Shown here piece after piece: positions 62,321 through 64,000 of a DNA stretch of 64,000 bases. The DNA comes from Duganella guangzhouensis (GTDB lineage: Bacteria; Pseudomonadota; Gammaproteobacteria; Burkholderiales; Burkholderiaceae_D): assembly GCF_009674535.1 (NCBI RefSeq), contig NZ_WKJK01000002.1, forward strand, positions 62,001-126,000. The letters run 5' to 3'. Made by a program: the position numbers and the translations under genes. A model generated the notes under the pieces. It ran no database searches, was not told the origin of the DNA, and saw nothing but the letters and a program-made list of their open reading frames with translations. How positions within the stretch are numbered: the first letter of the stretch is position 1; each line of letters begins with the position of its first letter.

Positions 62321-63616
62321 ATGGGCCGTACACGCTGGATTGCCGCTGCTGTGCTGATGATGTCGATGAGCGCCGGCGCGCAAACCCCGTCCACCGCGCT
62401 GGACGAGGCATTGGATGCGCCCGGCCGCGCCCACGTCATCAACGAATTTGCGCGTCGTTTGACCGAGCTGCATGTCGATCCGGGCCGCGCCAAGCTGGCC
62501 GCCGACGATTTGCGCCAACGCCTGGCGCGCGGCGACTACGACGAATACACGACGGCGCGCGCACTGGCGGCGCGCGTCACGCGCGATCTGGCGGCGGTGG
62601 CGCTGGACCGTCATACCTATCTGGAATATGTGCCGTATGAGCTGGGCGACGAGCGCCAGCGCCCTGCCGCGACCGCGCCGTCGGCGGACAACTACGGTCT
62701 GCGCAAGTTCGAACTGCTGGCGGATGGCGTCGGCTACCTGAAAATCAGCCGTTTCGCGCCGCTGGATAGGGGCGCACTGGAAGCAGCCGGACGCTTCATG
62801 TCGCAGGCTGGCGACTGCCCCGCCCTCATCATCGATCTGCGCGATGCCAGCGGCGACGGCCAGGCGATGGCGGCGCTGTTGTCCAGTTATCTGCTGGAGG
62901 ACAAGCGCAGCTATCTGTTCAAGGATAAGCAAGTTCACCTGCACGATCAGCTGGACCGCGAAGGCCGCGTGACCGAGGAGTTCTGGACCAGCGCCGAGGT
63001 GGCCGGCAAGCGCTTCGGCGCCAACAAACCGCTGTATCTGCTGGTGAATGAGCGCACCAGCGGCGCGGCCGAGGGTTTCGCTTTCGATCTGCAGAAATAT
63101 GTGCGGCGCTCGCTGGCCGGTGCGCCGGCGCGGGCGGTGGTGGTGGGCGCGCCGACGACGGGCGATGCGCGGGTTGGCGCCAAACAGCGCATCTCGCGGC
63201 AGTTGCAAACCTCGATCGCCATTACCCGCGCCAGTAATTACCTCAGCCGCAGCAACTGGGAAGGCAGCGGCGTTCAGCCCGACCGCATGGTCGCGCCCGC
63301 CCACGCACTCGACACCGCGCTGGAGCTGGCGCAGGCGGCGATTCGTCCGCGCGTGGCGGGCACGCCGGGAGCTGCGGCCGGTGCTGGCGGATCGGCTCAC
63401 TCCGGCGCATCGACTGCCTCGGGCGCGACGGCAGCATCGGGCGCGACGGCTGGCTCCGGAACATCCGCTGCGGCGACAGTGTCGGGAACGGCGGGCGCCG
63501 CAGCTGGATCGAGCGGATCGGCTGCGACTGCGGCTGGGCGCGCCTCGGGCTCATCCGCCACGCCCGCCCCCGCGCTGCCGCCAGCGCCGCTGCCGGAGCC
63601 CGGCAACCGCTGGTAA
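62321..63616 (+). CDS. S41-family peptidase-like protein with low-complexity tail
   Basis: 431 residues, signal peptide to SAGA. The peptidase-like domain (about 120-350) has YLKISRFAPLDRGAL, IDLRDASGDGQAM and the nucleophile region LVNERTSGAAEGFAF (Ser next to Gly-Ala-Ala), followed by GAPTTGDARVG. This matches the tail-specific/IRBP-like S41 family. The last 85 residues are Ala/Ser/Gly/Thr-rich. No PDZ domain is seen, which is unusual for C-terminal processing peptidases. Exported; substrate unknown. Confidence 0.75.
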   Translation: MGRTRWIAAAVLMMSMSAGAQTPSTALDEALDAPGRAHVINEFARRLTELHVDPGRAKLAADDLRQRLARGDYDEYTTARALAARVTRDLAAVALDRHTYLEYVPYELGDERQRPAATAPSADNYGLRKFELLADGVGYLKISRFAPLDRGALEAAGRFMSQAGDCPALIIDLRDASGDGQAMAALLSSYLLEDKRSYLFKDKQVHLHDQLDREGRVTEEFWTSAEVAGKRFGANKPLYLLVNERTSGAAEGFAFDLQKYVRRSLAGAPARAVVVGAPTTGDARVGAKQRISRQLQTSIAITRASNYLSRSNWEGSGVQPDRMVAPAHALDTALELAQAAIRPRVAGTPGAAAGAGGSAHSGASTASGATAASGATAGSGTSAAATVSGTAGAAAGSSGSAATAAGRASGSSATPAPALPPAPLPEPGNRW

Positions 63617-64000
63617 TTACTCGGCGTCCGGCTGCTGGGCGGGATGGGCTTGCTGGAAAGCCTGCAACTCACTGCAGGCGGCGTAAATCCGCATGATGGT
63701 CGGATACGGCGTCATATCGACGCCAAAGCGCTGCGCGCCAAACACTTGCGGCACCAGACAGCAATCGGCCAGCGTCGGCGTATCGCCGTGACTGTAGCGG
63801 CCGGTGCGTGGATCGTTAACCAGCAGCTGCTCCAGCGCGGCCAAGCCGGTGCGCAGCCAGTGTTGTTGCCAGCCCAGCTTGACGTCCTCACTCACCCCCA
63901 AGGTGCCGGTCAGATACTTCAACACGCGCAGATTGCCCAGCGGATGGGTATCGGCCGCGACCGTGAGCGCCAACGCCCTCACCCGCGCGCGATCGGCGGG
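63617..64000 (-). CDS. maiA: Maleylacetoacetate isomerase, C-terminal part (5' end beyond window)
   Basis: The frame is open to the right edge and continues in-frame upstream (…ARVRALALTVAADTHPLGNLRV). The C-terminal GST-like domain shows LGWQQHWLRTGLAALEQLL, DTPTLADCCLVPQVFGAQRFGVDM and YPTIMRIYAACSELQAFQQAHP. This matches zeta-class isomerases of tyrosine degradation, which convert maleylacetoacetate to fumarylacetoacetate using glutathione. The thioredoxin-like N-terminal domain lies outside the window. Confidence 0.88.
   Translation of the reverse strand, partial: PADRARVRALALTVAADTHPLGNLRVLKYLTGTLGVSEDVKLGWQQHWLRTGLAALEQLLVNDPRTGRYSHGDTPTLADCCLVPQVFGAQRFGVDMTPYPTIMRIYAACSELQAFQQAHPAQQPDAE

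Overview
The window looks like part of the chromosome of a free-living, high-GC betaproteobacterium. Family Oxalobacteraceae (Massilia/Duganella/Janthinobacterium-like) is my inference from gene content: a full isc operon, an ilvB-ilvN-ilvC cluster with pssA and leuA nearby, rpsO-pnp, and a sigma factor/DUF3619/DUF3106/RDD cluster. Genus is not provable from this sequence alone. Both window ends cut genes: an fdnG alpha subunit on the left and a maleylacetoacetate isomerase on the right.

Left region (1-13.3 kb, + strand): two tandem, near-duplicate membrane formate dehydrogenase operons (alpha, beta, gamma), separated by a terminator. They are followed by fdhE, selA, selB and the selenocysteine tRNA gene selC, so enzyme, maturation factor and Sec machinery sit together. 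The complete second alpha subunit has Cys at codon 196, where E. coli FdnG has selenocysteine. The equivalent codon of the first copy lies about 78 bp outside the window. A small antitoxin/toxin remnant abuts selC on the other strand, and the antitoxin 3' end overlaps the tRNA 3' end.

Region 13.8-21.2 kb holds a hydrolase, a chemotaxis receptor, a cytochrome c-PQQ dehydrogenase fusion, three tandem DUF29 genes (one internally deleted) and several small genes on the - strand.

Region about 21.3-30.5 kb is the most unusual part: a sedentary chromosomal integron. Some 18 short, mostly unrecognised - strand genes are separated at many junctions by attC-like sites of about 46-79 bp. These have 7-bp core sites (GTTGGGC-type) and central imperfect hairpins with unpaired bases. 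Several genes start 2-16 nt after a core site. At the right end lies a probable attI and a decayed, frameshifted integron integrase in the divergent orientation expected for an integron. The array therefore appears to be frozen for self-encoded recombination. A vapBC module sits next to the dead integrase.

Right region (31-64 kb): mostly core genes. These are pnp-rpsO, outer membrane and TonB-like proteins, a regulator/monooxygenase/NIPSNAP operon, kdgK-like kinase, leuA, pssA, two SIMPL proteins, ilvB-ilvN-ilvC, an ECF-type sigma factor operon, a prolyl oligopeptidase, a pseudouridine synthase, threonine aldolase, the complete isc Fe-S assembly operon with an IscR site, an aberrant uracil-DNA-glycosylase-like protein, and an S41 peptidase. 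The isc operon supplies Fe-S clusters of the kind used by the formate dehydrogenases at the other end.
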